Shown here: positions 1 to 8,337 of the stretch, one piece after another | Position numbering within the stretch: position 1 is the first letter of the stretch | Layout: each line of letters starts with the position of its first letter | Assembly: GCA_040755755.1 (NCBI GenBank) | Contig: JBFLZW010000055.1 | Span: 106,444 to 170,443, forward strand | Direction of reading: 5' to 3' | Origin: a bacterium | GTDB lineage: Bacteria; SZUA-182; DTGQ01 | Length of the DNA stretch: 64,000 nucleotides | Notes under the pieces: generated by a model | What the model was told of the DNA's origin: nothing | Database searches by the model: none | Seen by the model: only the letters and a program-made list of their open reading frames with translations | Program-made: the position numbers and the translations under genes

Positions 1-720
1 AAGAGGATTCTCTACAATGCAGCCAAATCCTATTCCAATCAACTGAAGGAGGGAGAAGACTACCTGAAGCTCAATCCGGTCATAGCCCTTACCATTACTG
101 ATTTTATCATGTTCGAGGAGCCAAAGATTATCAGCAAATTCTGCCTCACAGAAAAGGATGATTTCTTCCAGTACCCCAATTCTGATCTTGAGCTGGTGTT
201 TGTCGAACTGCCGAAGTTTAAGAAAACCGAAAAGCAGTTAGCCGATATCACGGATAAATGGATATACTTTCTGAAGAAGGCAGGCTCATTGGAGTTAGTC
301 CCGAAAACCCTGGCGGTCGAGCAGCCCATATCCCATGCCTTCCAGATAGCCAATAAAGCCAACCTGACCCGTAAGGAACTGGATGATCAGGAACGTCGGG
401 AGATGTTTATCCGGGACCAGCGAGGGATAGTAATCAAGGCGATTGAGCAGGGCCTTGAGCAGGGAATTAAACAGGGAATTAAACAGGGAATTAAACAGGG
501 AATTAAACAGGGGCGACAACAAGGGCTCCTTGAAGCTATCTCTCTGGGGCTGGAGCTCAAGTTTGGCGAAGAAGGGTCGCAGCTTGTTGGCCAGATCAAT
601 AAAATAGACTCGATCGAACAGTTAGAAAAAATTAAGGAAGCAATCAGAACGGCATCAAGCTGCAAGGAGATAGAAAATTTAATTCTCAACGTCCGGGGCA
701 ATAAATCCGTGGGCAGTTAA
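1..720 (+). CDS. Rpn/PD-(D/E)XK nuclease family transposase-like protein, 5' end outside window
   Basis: The reading frame is open from base 1 and ends at TAA 718-720, so only the C-terminal 239 residues are seen. The text resembles the Rpn (recombination-promoting nuclease, PD-(D/E)XK transposase-like) family: a region with LNPVIALTITDF and LELVFVELPKFKK, then a linker, then a run of GIKQ units. The nuclease core residues should lie upstream of the window and cannot be checked. The GIKQ run (about residues 148-171 of the visible part) is encoded by identical 12-bp repeats, which is common in this family. The first in-frame ATG in the window (109) is internal and unlikely to be the true start. 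The family is known for DNA-nicking and recombination-promoting activity and for being mobile and strain-variable. Confidence 0.75.
   Translation, partial: KRILYNAAKSYSNQLKEGEDYLKLNPVIALTITDFIMFEEPKIISKFCLTEKDDFFQYPNSDLELVFVELPKFKKTEKQLADITDKWIYFLKKAGSLELVPKTLAVEQPISHAFQIANKANLTRKELDDQERREMFIRDQRGIVIKAIEQGLEQGIKQGIKQGIKQGIKQGRQQGLLEAISLGLELKFGEEGSQLVGQINKIDSIEQLEKIKEAIRTASSCKEIENLILNVRGNKSVGS
460..507 (+). repeat. 12-bp tandem repeat, four perfect copies, coding GIKQ units
   Basis: The unit cagggaattaaa occurs four times in perfect tandem, followed by a diverged fifth unit. Because the unit is a multiple of three, copy changes by slippage keep the frame and only lengthen or shorten the GIKQ stretch of the Rpn-like protein. 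Confidence 0.9.
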
Positions 721-749
721 ATCAGCAAATAGGTAGTGTGTGGTATTTT

Positions 750-800
750 GTAGGGGCAAAACCCCTTACCCCCCGCCGGACCAAACCTGGCGAGGGGTAT
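750..800. terminator. Hairpin-rich sequence after the Rpn-like gene
   Basis: GGGG (753-756) and CCCC (762-765) flank a CAAAA loop. A second imperfect hairpin follows, with CCCCGCCGG pairing towards CCTGGCGAGGGG. It lies between two converging genes and could stop transcription, but there is no clear T run. It could equally be a small dispersed repeat. Confidence 0.35.
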
Positions 801-824
801 CCGGGAAAAAGGGCATTTGCTCTA

Positions 825-1773
825 TTAATCCATCAAATCCTGATCAACATCAAATTGCTGCGGGCTCAATTTCTCAGTAGGACTGATACTATCGGGTGAA
901 CCGGGTGCCGTTCCAGGAATCACGACCGTAATATCATCTCCATCGGTCTCCGGATACATAATGGAAGCACCAGTAATATCCTTAAGGTCTGTAATAATAG
1001 CACCGTCATAATTTTCAGCCAAGCTCTTGGTGAAGCGCAGAACGATCAAATTAAGATACCTTTTAACATTACTCGAGTCTGCCTTATTCCTACCTTCATA
1101 TATCATAAAGTTGCCGGTCAATTCAATTTCCCATGAACCTATATATAATCTATCGACTGCACCGATTGTGCGGTTAATGATGAGGATCCCAAAGTGCTGG
1201 TATCAATTTTTATAACCTCACCAATACTATTACCATTGTGAATATAGATGTCTCCTTTATCATCAGATTTAACCTGGAATGCGTAGATATCGATGACCCA
1301 ATCGTTATAATATTGTCAATTTCCTTGATTCCATGCGGCTTGACTGTGCCCCGTGGTAATTCCGCTCCATCTTTATCGAGCACACCCACACGAAACCAGC
1401 CGTCCATCTGTGGTCACCTTATAAAGACTATTGGGTTCCGTGGTAACCGCATCCGCTCCAGCCAGATCTCTGTAACCCGGTGTCTTGTAGCGTATCCTTG
1501 AAGAGGTGTTTTCGCTGCCAGCAGCTCAAGTTACCATAAAGGCATGAGCATTTGACAGATCAAGCCGGTGAATAAGTGCAGCAATTTCATCAGGGGTGTC
1601 TGATTCATCCGGGGGGTTTGGTTTATTCGGATCAACCGGTCCAGTCGGGGTGACTGTTGGTGTCAGAGGTTTTTTCTCATCTCCCCCCCATCGCCACCAC
1701 CGCACCCAATTAGAATAGCAAGCAACGTTACCCTTGCGATAAATTTGCCGAAATCGCTCCTTACGATAGTCAT
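825..1773 (-). pseudogene. Frameshifted lipoprotein gene remnant
   Basis: Reading leftward from ATG 1773, with GAGGAGG seven bases upstream, the protein begins MTIVRSDFGKFIARVTLL and continues AILIGCGGGDGG, a lipoprotein signal with lipobox LIGC. The frame is lost at a run of seven G (plus-strand C 1683-1689). The next frame carries a PT-rich linker (TPTVTPTGPVDPNKP) and a short helical stretch up to a stop at 1526. Further pieces continue in changing frames: YKVTTDGR, then VGVLDKDGAELPRGTVKPHG, then AFQVKSDDKGDIYIHNGNS, then SWEIELTGNFMIYEG up to 825. At least four frame changes are needed to join them, so this is a decayed gene or a badly sequenced one. No family is recognised; the middle looks like beta-strand repeats of a surface protein. 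Confidence 0.7.
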
Positions 1774-1877
1774 ATTTCAACCTCCTCTAACTAAAAACTA
1801 ATGATCTCAACCTGTTAATTGCGGCCTATCAAAAATGCCGCATACATCACCTTGAGAAAACCTGAATATTAATTCCT

Positions 1878-2051
1878 ATGTTCATATATCAATACGGTTT
1901 GGGAATCATTACTCTCACAAAAAATGACGGCAGGATCGTTGTAGTCCACTATCATCATAGTAATGATACTTTGAAAAGAAAAATTCTGAAAAGTATTATT
2001 GACGGGACTCGCTGGACTCAAGAAGACCTTGAAAGATTAAAGTTAATCTGA
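1878..2051 (+). CDS. Small HicA-like protein, probable remnant
   Basis: A 57-residue frame from ATG 1878 to TGA 2051. The text KNDGRIVVVHYHHSNDTLKR, followed by KILKSIIDGTRWTQEDLERL, resembles the last two thirds of HicA/YcfA toxins: a beta strand with His, then a helix ending in a Leu-rich tail. The usual N-terminal part with the catalytic GSH motif is missing, an in-frame stop lies just upstream, and no HicB antitoxin follows. It is most likely a truncated toxin; a chance frame is possible. Confidence 0.35.
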   Translation: MFIYQYGLGIITLTKNDGRIVVVHYHHSNDTLKRKILKSIIDGTRWTQEDLERLKLI

Positions 2052-2162
2052 TAATGGAAATGCCTTATAAAGGTTCGCTGTTTATTTCCATCCTTTATCC
2101 CGCCCTATTGGGAATAACATAGACAGTCCCTGTCAGCTTACTCCTTGAGGAAAAAAGACTTA

Positions 2163-2191
2163 TTGAGTTTTTAGTGAATCTGTGCTATCCT
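2163..2191 (+). promoter_or_regulatory. Possible sigma70-type promoter for era
   Basis: TTGAGT (2163-2168) and TATCCT (2186-2191) are separated by 17 bases, about 50 bases before the era ATG. Each hexamer has four consensus positions. Confidence 0.4.
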
Positions 2192-2244
2192 TGGGCAATA
2201 TAACACGTTAACTTTTCAGGTATTTCTTTTTTAGGTATATAAAA

Positions 2245-3141
2245 ATGAGCACAGATTCATCCAAGGCTGGTTACATTTCCATTGTCGGTGCTCCGAACGT
2301 GGGTAAATCCACGCTTCTCAACTCACTGGTAGGGGAAAGACTGGCGATCGTTACTCACAAGCCCCAGACAACGCGGAACAAGATTCTGGGGATCCGGACC
2401 GAAAACGAGGCACAAATGATTTTTCTTGACACGCCGGGAATTCACCGGACTGCCAGGGCCAAACTTAACCAGCGAATGGTCCGGCGGGCTCTTGAGGCCA
2501 TAAACGAGGCTGACCTGATCCTGTTTGTAGCCGATGCTTCCAGGCCCCTCCAGCCTGATGAAGAGTACACGATCTCGGTCCTTGCGCAGGCCAAGCGGCC
2601 GATCATTTTGATTGTCAATAAGATCGACCTTGTTCCCAAAGAAAATCTCCTGCCGATCATAGATCAGTACAACACGCGGCTGAAGCCCGCAGAAATCTTT
2701 CCCATCTCCGCCCTTCAGGGCGAGAATATGGAAGAGCTCATTCCCAAAATTATCAGCTATCTTCCTTCGAGTCCTCATTACTATCCTGATGATGCCCTGA
2801 CTGATCGGTCGACCCGATTTATCGTGGCTGAAATGATCCGCGAGAAGGTTATCCGGTTGACCATGCAAGAGCTTCCCTATTCCACGGCGGTAGAGATCGA
2901 AGCCTTTAAGGAGAACAATCCCAACGGGGTTATCAGGATTTCGGCCACCATTTTCGTGGAACGGGATTCCCAGAAGGGAATTCTGATCGGCAGGGGAGGA
3001 AGCATGCTCAAACGAATCGGCCAGACAGCCAGAGAAGATATTGAACAATATCTTGGCTCTAAAGTGTTTCTTGAGCTCTGGGTTAAAGTGAGCAAGGACT
3101 GGGCCGATAATGAAAAATCTTTGAATGAGCTCGGTTATTAA
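2245..3141 (+). CDS. era: GTPase Era
   Basis: Ras-like GTPase that binds the 3' end of 16S rRNA and helps 30S subunit maturation. The 298-residue protein has the usual length. GTPase motifs are visible: G1 GAPNVGKST (15-23), G3 DTPG (62-65), G4 NKID (125-128) and G5 SAL (155-157). The C-terminal KH domain carries GILIGRGGSMLKRIG (245-259). The start at ATG 2245 places G1 at the expected distance. recO follows 63 bases downstream on the same strand, a common pairing, and the two are likely co-transcribed. Confidence 0.97.
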   Translation: MSTDSSKAGYISIVGAPNVGKSTLLNSLVGERLAIVTHKPQTTRNKILGIRTENEAQMIFLDTPGIHRTARAKLNQRMVRRALEAINEADLILFVADASRPLQPDEEYTISVLAQAKRPIILIVNKIDLVPKENLLPIIDQYNTRLKPAEIFPISALQGENMEELIPKIISYLPSSPHYYPDDALTDRSTRFIVAEMIREKVIRLTMQELPYSTAVEIEAFKENNPNGVIRISATIFVERDSQKGILIGRGGSMLKRIGQTAREDIEQYLGSKVFLELWVKVSKDWADNEKSLNELGY

Positions 3142-3204
3142 CCTCTTAATCTCTTACACTGGCCACTGATCATATGGCCACTGGCCACGCATAAATTTAG
3201 GATT

Positions 3205-3957
3205 ATGTCTCTTGAGCGAATCAACGGAATTATTCTTAAAAGTATCAAATACAGCGACACTGACCGGATCATCACCGCCTATACGCAGGAGTATGGCAAA
3301 ATTCAGTGCATCGCCAAAAGAGCACGGAAGCAGAAAAGTAATTTTACCTCCAGTATTGACCTGTTAACCCATGCCGAGCTGGTGATTGTGAAAAAAGGCG
3401 TTCAAAATATCTATTCCCTCCGGGAGGCGGTTATTATCCAATCGTACCATCGTTTGTATGATGATCCTCCCCGGCTTTATACAGCCTTTTACATGGCTGA
3501 GCTCATAGAGGAGCTGACTCCTGCGGAGGACAGGAAACCGGAAATCCTGGCCCTCATCCTGCGGCAGTTGGATATGCTGCAAAAAGGAGAGGATAGAGAA
3601 AAGCTCACCCTTATCTTTGAGGTCCGCTTGTTAGCCCTTTTAGGGTACCAGCCGCAGCTTGAAAAATGCCTGTTCTGTTCAACCCCTCCCGTATCGTCGA
3701 AGATCGGGTTTATTCCCTCGATGGGGGGGATTGTCTGTCAAAGCTGCTGCCGGAAAAAACGGATATCCTGCCCTGACATCTCGCTGGGGAGCCTGAATTT
3801 CCTGCGTCAGGCTGTTAAATTCCAATTAGCCAAAACTGACCGGCTTTACCTGACTGCTGCAAACCGGAAAGAGCTGATGAGCCTGCTGCACTCGTTCATC
3901 ATGTATCACCTGGCCAAGGAAATCCGCTCCTACCGGTTTCTTCAGATTGGCTGTTGA
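3205..3957 (+). CDS. recO: DNA repair protein RecO
   Basis: Mediator protein of RecFOR recombination; it anneals ssDNA and helps load RecA. The 250-residue protein has an N-terminal OB-fold (about 1-80), a helical middle and a zinc-binding cluster with Cys at 155, 158, 178 and 181 (CLFC...CQSC). The opening SLERINGIILKSIKYSDTDR is typical of the family. It lies downstream of era and converges on rqcH, with only 15 bases between the two stop codons. Confidence 0.95.
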   Translation: MSLERINGIILKSIKYSDTDRIITAYTQEYGKIQCIAKRARKQKSNFTSSIDLLTHAELVIVKKGVQNIYSLREAVIIQSYHRLYDDPPRLYTAFYMAELIEELTPAEDRKPEILALILRQLDMLQKGEDREKLTLIFEVRLLALLGYQPQLEKCLFCSTPPVSSKIGFIPSMGGIVCQSCCRKKRISCPDISLGSLNFLRQAVKFQLAKTDRLYLTAANRKELMSLLHSFIMYHLAKEIRSYRFLQIGC

Positions 3958-3972
3958 TACGGAGATGGAAAG

Positions 3973-5766
3973 TTACTGCAAGTCCCTGATGTCGGGCGAA
4001 ACCAGGATACTGGTTTTTTGGGTCATGACAACGAGGCCGGGTTTGGCTCCTTTCGGTTTGGAAACATATTTTTTGAAGGCGTAGGCTACGGCTGCTTTGG
4101 TATCGTTTCTGGCTTTACTGAAAAAGGCTGCCAGAGAGGCTGCCTGCACGATGGTCGGGTAGGGAATCTGGGGCAGCCGGTCCGGGTTCCGGACAAGAAC
4201 ATGAGACCCCGCCGCATCCTGGGCATGGAACCACAGATCATCCTTGCGGGCGATCTTGCAGGTCAGGGCATCGTTACCCCGGTCATTTTTACCAACCAGA
4301 ATCTCCAGCCCATCGACCGACACATAGCGGCGGATATCTTTGAAGGACAGCTTTTCAGAAGGCTTTTGGGGACTGGGATTCCTCTGCTCTTCTGATTGAA
4401 TGATTCCCTCTTCCTGCAGGGCATCTCTCAACTCCTGAAGAACTGCAAGGCTGCTCTCAGCCGCAACCCTGCTTTGCCAGGAAGAGAGCAAGAGCACCTC
4501 TTTTTGAACATCCACAAGGCGCTGCCGGATGATTTCCAGGGATTTTCTGGCTTTGGTATATTTTTTATAATAGCCCTGGGCATTCTGAGCGGGAGTCAGC
4601 AGCGGATCAAGGGGGATAGTGATGGACGCTTTTTGCTGTGGATCAAAAAGATCCCTGGCTTCAAGGTGATCCATGCCTTTTTTGATCTGATGCACATAAG
4701 CCATGATGATATCACCCTGTTTCCGGTACTGATCTGCCTGCTCAGCTCTGGAAAGGTCCTCCTCCAGGGCTGATTGCCGTGCCTTTGCCTTATCAAGGGC
4801 CAGATGTATCCTTTGAGTGAGATGATCCCTCAGTTCCTGGACGGCGTTCTTCTCATGCTGGATTTTTCCAAACTGCCTGGCCGCCTGGCTGGCATTTTCA
4901 AAAATTCGGTCCGGGAGCTGCCGCCGAAGCTGCTGCTCAAGGGGAAAAGAGAACAGCCGCATCGTCCCATCCTCTAGGTACAGAATTCCGGGTGAAAAGG
5001 TTCCCTTGCGGTAGATGTCCAAAATCTCCGAAAAGGCCATCCACAAGGCCCTTTTGTGGTCAGAGAGTTTATCTTTACTTTCAGCCCTTTGGCATATTTC
5101 TCCAGCCATCAGCAGGTCAAGGCCGGCTATCTTCTGCTGCAAAAAATTCGGCCAGGAGGCAGTTCCATCATAAGCTTCCAGGAGTTGGGAAAAGCTCTCT
5201 TCAGTCAGTGACAAAGGATCCACCTTGGCAGGCTTTGGGGGAAACCGGTAGGCATGCCCCGGGAGAATCTGGCGATAGCGGTTTTTATAAGCAGGCACAT
5301 ACCGCAGGGCCGCCAGGATCAGCCCCTGATCACTGGTCAGAATGACATTGGCATTCCTGCCCATGATTTCAAAGATGAGATTTATTTCGGCGTGTTCACC
5401 GGAAAAATCCCGCTGGCTGTTATCCAGGTGAAGCCGGAAAATGAGAATACGTTCCATATTGATGACCTGAATTTCGGCAATCACTGAGCCGGTCAGGTAT
5501 TTTTGGATAAGCACCTGCACCTGATCGTTTTGCTGCCCCCTCGCTTTATTGCGTTCCTTCTCCTTACCGAAAGGACGCTCTTCCATCAGGTAAAGAACAG
5601 GAAAAGCAGGATGGCAGGAGTAATAGAGATAGACTCTGCTTCCGCCCCTTGTCATCAGGGGAAAGATGATGTGATAGGGGGCCTCCAGCCAGGGTTTACC
5701 AATTCTGGCCCCCGTAATTGCAGATTGAAGCTCCAGCCCCAGGGCTTTTACGAAGAATGAATCCAT
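3973..5766 (-). CDS. rqcH: RqcH/NFACT family ribosome quality control protein
   Basis: NFACT family member (RqcH/FbpA, Rqc2/NEMF homologue). In bacteria RqcH binds stalled 50S subunits and directs alanine tailing of the stuck nascent chain. The 597-residue protein shows an NFACT-N domain (ARIGKPWL near residue 20), a long coiled-coil middle rich in Glu/Gln/Arg (about 290-430), and a C-terminal NFACT-R domain with KDDLWFHAQDAAGSHVLVRN (about 510-530). Start ATG 5766 has GAGG upstream. It is divergent from the cupin gene. Older annotations may call it a fibronectin-binding protein. Confidence 0.93.
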   Translation of the reverse strand: MDSFFVKALGLELQSAITGARIGKPWLEAPYHIIFPLMTRGGSRVYLYYSCHPAFPVLYLMEERPFGKEKERNKARGQQNDQVQVLIQKYLTGSVIAEIQVINMERILIFRLHLDNSQRDFSGEHAEINLIFEIMGRNANVILTSDQGLILAALRYVPAYKNRYRQILPGHAYRFPPKPAKVDPLSLTEESFSQLLEAYDGTASWPNFLQQKIAGLDLLMAGEICQRAESKDKLSDHKRALWMAFSEILDIYRKGTFSPGILYLEDGTMRLFSFPLEQQLRRQLPDRIFENASQAARQFGKIQHEKNAVQELRDHLTQRIHLALDKAKARQSALEEDLSRAEQADQYRKQGDIIMAYVHQIKKGMDHLEARDLFDPQQKASITIPLDPLLTPAQNAQGYYKKYTKARKSLEIIRQRLVDVQKEVLLLSSWQSRVAAESSLAVLQELRDALQEEGIIQSEEQRNPSPQKPSEKLSFKDIRRYVSVDGLEILVGKNDRGNDALTCKIARKDDLWFHAQDAAGSHVLVRNPDRLPQIPYPTIVQAASLAAFFSKARNDTKAAVAYAFKKYVSKPKGAKPGLVVMTQKTSILVSPDIRDLQ

Positions 5767-5801
5767 GTACGCCTCACCTCAAGGTTACCAGCACAACAAC
5801 C

Positions 5802-5829
5802 TTGCCTTTCTCTGAAAAATTTATATAAT
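5802..5829 (+). promoter_or_regulatory. Promoter immediately before the cupin gene
   Basis: TTGCCT (5802-5807) and a perfect TATAAT (5824-5829) are 16 bases apart. The expected transcription start, seven bases after the -10 box, falls on the A of ATG 5836, so the message would have no leader. No Shine-Dalgarno sequence is present before that ATG. Confidence 0.6.
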
Positions 5830-5835
5830 AATCCC

Positions 5836-6231
5836 ATGCAAAATATCGAGCTTATCTCTTTGCCGACCCGAACTGATGACCGCGGATGGGTTATCAACCT
5901 GCCGCCGATTCAGGACCTTGGCAAAGCCAATCTGCACATACCGAGCCTGAAACCGAGGGCTGTCCGGGGGAATCATTACCATGCGCATCACTCGGAAGCA
6001 GTGATCATCCTGGGTGGAAAATGCCTGGTAGCCACCCGGAACAGATATACCAATGTCTGCGAGGAGTTCGTTTATGAGGGGATCATCAAGCAACTGCTTC
6101 TGATTCCACCCAATATCACCCATGCTTTCAAAAATATCGGCTATCGCTCGATCTACCTTGTCTGCTACTGTTCCGGCGAAGGGGCTAGCGATATCCCGGT
6201 TCCCAGTATTGCCGATCGAATTCTGACATGA
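5836..6231 (+). CDS. Cupin-fold protein of the WxcM/FdtA sugar-isomerase type
   Basis: 131-residue single cupin domain. The sequence RGNHYHAHHSEAVIILGGK has the His-rich first cupin motif (HYHxHHSE), and PPNITHAFKNIG is the second motif. Relatives include WxcM/FdtA-type proteins and other small cupins of polysaccharide assembly that act on nucleotide sugars, so a sugar-related role is likely; the substrate is unknown. It precedes a membrane glycosyltransferase on the same strand, which fits surface glycan work. The ATG lies directly at the predicted transcription start. Confidence 0.75.
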   Translation: MQNIELISLPTRTDDRGWVINLPPIQDLGKANLHIPSLKPRAVRGNHYHAHHSEAVIILGGKCLVATRNRYTNVCEEFVYEGIIKQLLLIPPNITHAFKNIGYRSIYLVCYCSGEGASDIPVPSIADRILT

Positions 6232-6277
6232 GATACCATCATATTCGTTTTCCATTCCAAAGTCCAGGCTCATTGGT

Positions 6278-7609
6278 ATGAATCACCAAAGAACTTTTAT
6301 TCTGATTGGGCTGCTCTGCTTTCTGGCCGCTGCCGGTATCAGGATAAATAATAATTTCCGGTTCGCTCCCGCCTGCGGCTATGATGCTGGCGGGCATCTA
6401 TCGTACATCTATCAACTCAAGGCAGGCTGGGGCATCCCGCTGGCCAGTGAGGGGTGGTCCACCTTTCACCCTCCTCTTTACTACTTTATCATGGCCGGCC
6501 TCTGGAAGCACGTTGGTCCCCTGTTTCCCTGGCCAATGCATATTCTCTTCCGGCTCATTTCAACCCTGCTGAACCTTGGCATGGCCGTGCTCGCTGTCAT
6601 CACCATGAAGCTGATCTGGCCGGATGACTCCTTCCCGGCGCTTCTTGGCGCCTGCTTTATCCTTTTTGTTCCTCTGCATATCTACACCAGCTCGATGATC
6701 GGGAACGAGCAGATGGCGGCTTTCCTGACTTCCCTTGGCCTTGTGCTCCTGGTACTCTATTATCGTAAGCCCGATCTTTGGATCCATCTGGCCGCTGGCA
6801 TGGGAGTGATCTGCGGCCTTGCCCTTTTGGCAAAGTATACCGGCGCTCTTCTCCTGCTGACCATAATCATCTGTCTGATTTCAAAAGTAATCTTTGATGC
6901 AGGAAAAAGAAGGAAACATATTTTTGCCCTGGCGGCAGTTCTGATCGGATGCCTTCTGGTTTGCGGCGGCTTTTATGCCCGGAATATCTACTTATTCGGC
7001 CACCCTTTTGCTTTGAGCCAGGATTACCCCTGTGTAGCCGAAGTAATGATCAAGCAGCCGCCCGGCAGGCGCCGGTGGGTGGATTTTTTCGGATTTGATT
7101 TCACTATCTTTCAGGATCCCATTATCCGGAAAGTCAGGGAGGGTGTGGAGTATTCAAGGTCCCGGTATGTCTGGTCCCTGGTTTACTCGAATTTCTGGTT
7201 CGAATCATTCAGCCATTTTTTTCTGGTTCACTGTGACCCCTGGCGGCAGCAACTGGGAAAGCTGTTACTGGTACTTGGGATTTTTCCAACCGTGCTTCTT
7301 GGAGTCGAAGCTGGCAGGGAGAGCGTTGCTACTCTTTGTCATAAGCTCGATACCCCGATGTTTCCTCTTGTGGTGCTCCTTTTTCTGAATATCGCGGCCT
7401 TTATCTCTTTTAACCTGAAAACCCCTCATTTTTCAGCAGGAAAGGCTTCATACTTTCTGGCTTCAGGCCTTCCTTTGGCCATTTTCATGAGCCGGGGAAT
7501 GCAGCAGTGGTTGCTCAGACGAGGCAAAATAGGAAAAGCTGCCGGAATCCTGCTGCTGGCAGCAATCTTTGGAATTTCCTTTACAACCTTCTTTCTTACA
7601 CATATCTAA
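6278..7609 (+). CDS. Multi-pass membrane glycosyltransferase, PMT/ArnT (GT39/GT83)-like
   Basis: 443 residues with about ten hydrophobic segments. The first periplasmic loop has YDAGGHLSYI and STFHPPLYYF. This acidic-residue-plus-HPPLYY pattern is typical of GT-C enzymes that take sugar from polyprenyl phosphate and transfer it on the outer face of the membrane. The exact acceptor cannot be read. It sits between the small cupin and a secreted protein, 2 bases from the latter, so the three may be one transcript. Confidence 0.8.
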   Translation: MNHQRTFILIGLLCFLAAAGIRINNNFRFAPACGYDAGGHLSYIYQLKAGWGIPLASEGWSTFHPPLYYFIMAGLWKHVGPLFPWPMHILFRLISTLLNLGMAVLAVITMKLIWPDDSFPALLGACFILFVPLHIYTSSMIGNEQMAAFLTSLGLVLLVLYYRKPDLWIHLAAGMGVICGLALLAKYTGALLLLTIIICLISKVIFDAGKRRKHIFALAAVLIGCLLVCGGFYARNIYLFGHPFALSQDYPCVAEVMIKQPPGRRRWVDFFGFDFTIFQDPIIRKVREGVEYSRSRYVWSLVYSNFWFESFSHFFLVHCDPWRQQLGKLLLVLGIFPTVLLGVEAGRESVATLCHKLDTPMFPLVVLLFLNIAAFISFNLKTPHFSAGKASYFLASGLPLAIFMSRGMQQWLLRRGKIGKAAGILLLAAIFGISFTTFFLTHI

Positions 7610-7611
7610 CC

Positions 7612-8196
7612 ATGAAGAAAAATCATGATGTGAAAGCTGATCATATCGATTATCCCTTTTTCTCAGGGCTTTTCATTCTCCTCTGCCTGATGCACACTTG
7701 GGCTTTTGCCCAGGCTATTGCCACCTCCCTTCCTCAGCCTCAGCGCATGGTCCATGAATTTATAACCCTGATCCTTCAGGGAGATATTTGCACTCTCCTG
7801 GACCGGTGTGAAGTTCCACCTCTTCCGGAAACGCAAAGGCGTTCCTTGTTCAGCATTCCATCCAGAGAGCAGACTTGCAAGCAAGTCGGATTAAGGCTTG
7901 AGCGCGATCAACTGCTTCGTGATTATATTGACCGGCTCAGAGAACTGATCCTGGTCTTTCATCGCCTTAATATCTCCAAAAAATCAACGCTAAATCTTTC
8001 CTCCTTCTCTGCCGATTCTCCACATCATTTTATTGCCCAGATCGAAATCAAAGCCCCTCCCACTCCACTTGCAATTACAATATCGCCTGAATTAGCTGAA
8101 AAAGACCTTCTTCTCTCCTTCACCCTATCAGCCGGATATTCTGAAAAAGGGTGGACAATTACCCATCTCTCCAAATTGAGAATATTTCCGCTTTAG
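7612..8196 (+). CDS. Secreted or envelope protein of unknown function
   Basis: 194 residues from ATG 7612, two bases after the glycosyltransferase stop codon. An N-terminal hydrophobic segment (about residues 16-32, FFSGLFILLCLMHTWAFAQA) ending in AFA-QA looks like a Sec signal peptide. The mature part has two Cys near the N-terminus (residues 61 and 67 region, GDICTLLDRCEVPPL) and mixed alpha/beta text. I do not recognise a family. The tight spacing suggests co-expression with the upstream glycosyltransferase. Confidence 0.75.
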   Translation: MKKNHDVKADHIDYPFFSGLFILLCLMHTWAFAQAIATSLPQPQRMVHEFITLILQGDICTLLDRCEVPPLPETQRRSLFSIPSREQTCKQVGLRLERDQLLRDYIDRLRELILVFHRLNISKKSTLNLSSFSADSPHHFIAQIEIKAPPTPLAITISPELAEKDLLLSFTLSAGYSEKGWTITHLSKLRIFPL

Positions 8197-8242
8197 CAGA
8201 TTGCCAGAAAATTCATCAGATTCCTGGGAAATCGATTTATCA

Positions 8243-8272
8243 TTGCATAGACTCTCCATGCTTTGATATAAT
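8243..8272 (+). promoter_or_regulatory. Sigma70-type promoter for the coiled-coil protein
   Basis: TTGCAT (8243-8248) and TATAAT (8267-8272) are separated by 18 bases, about 65 bases before ATG 8338. Confidence 0.55.
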
Positions 8273-8337
8273 GAGGCGCTGTATTGCAGTTTCTTCTTAT
8301 TGAAGCTTTGCGAGAAAAGGTTAAAGGTTTAAAGATT

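Larger units (their letters stand above)
1774..2244. other. Intergenic region before era
   Basis: The stretch separates the divergent lipoprotein remnant and era. It holds one small HicA-like open frame (1878-2051) and a plausible promoter for era (2163-2191). I see no RNA gene or long repeat in the rest. Confidence 0.6.
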
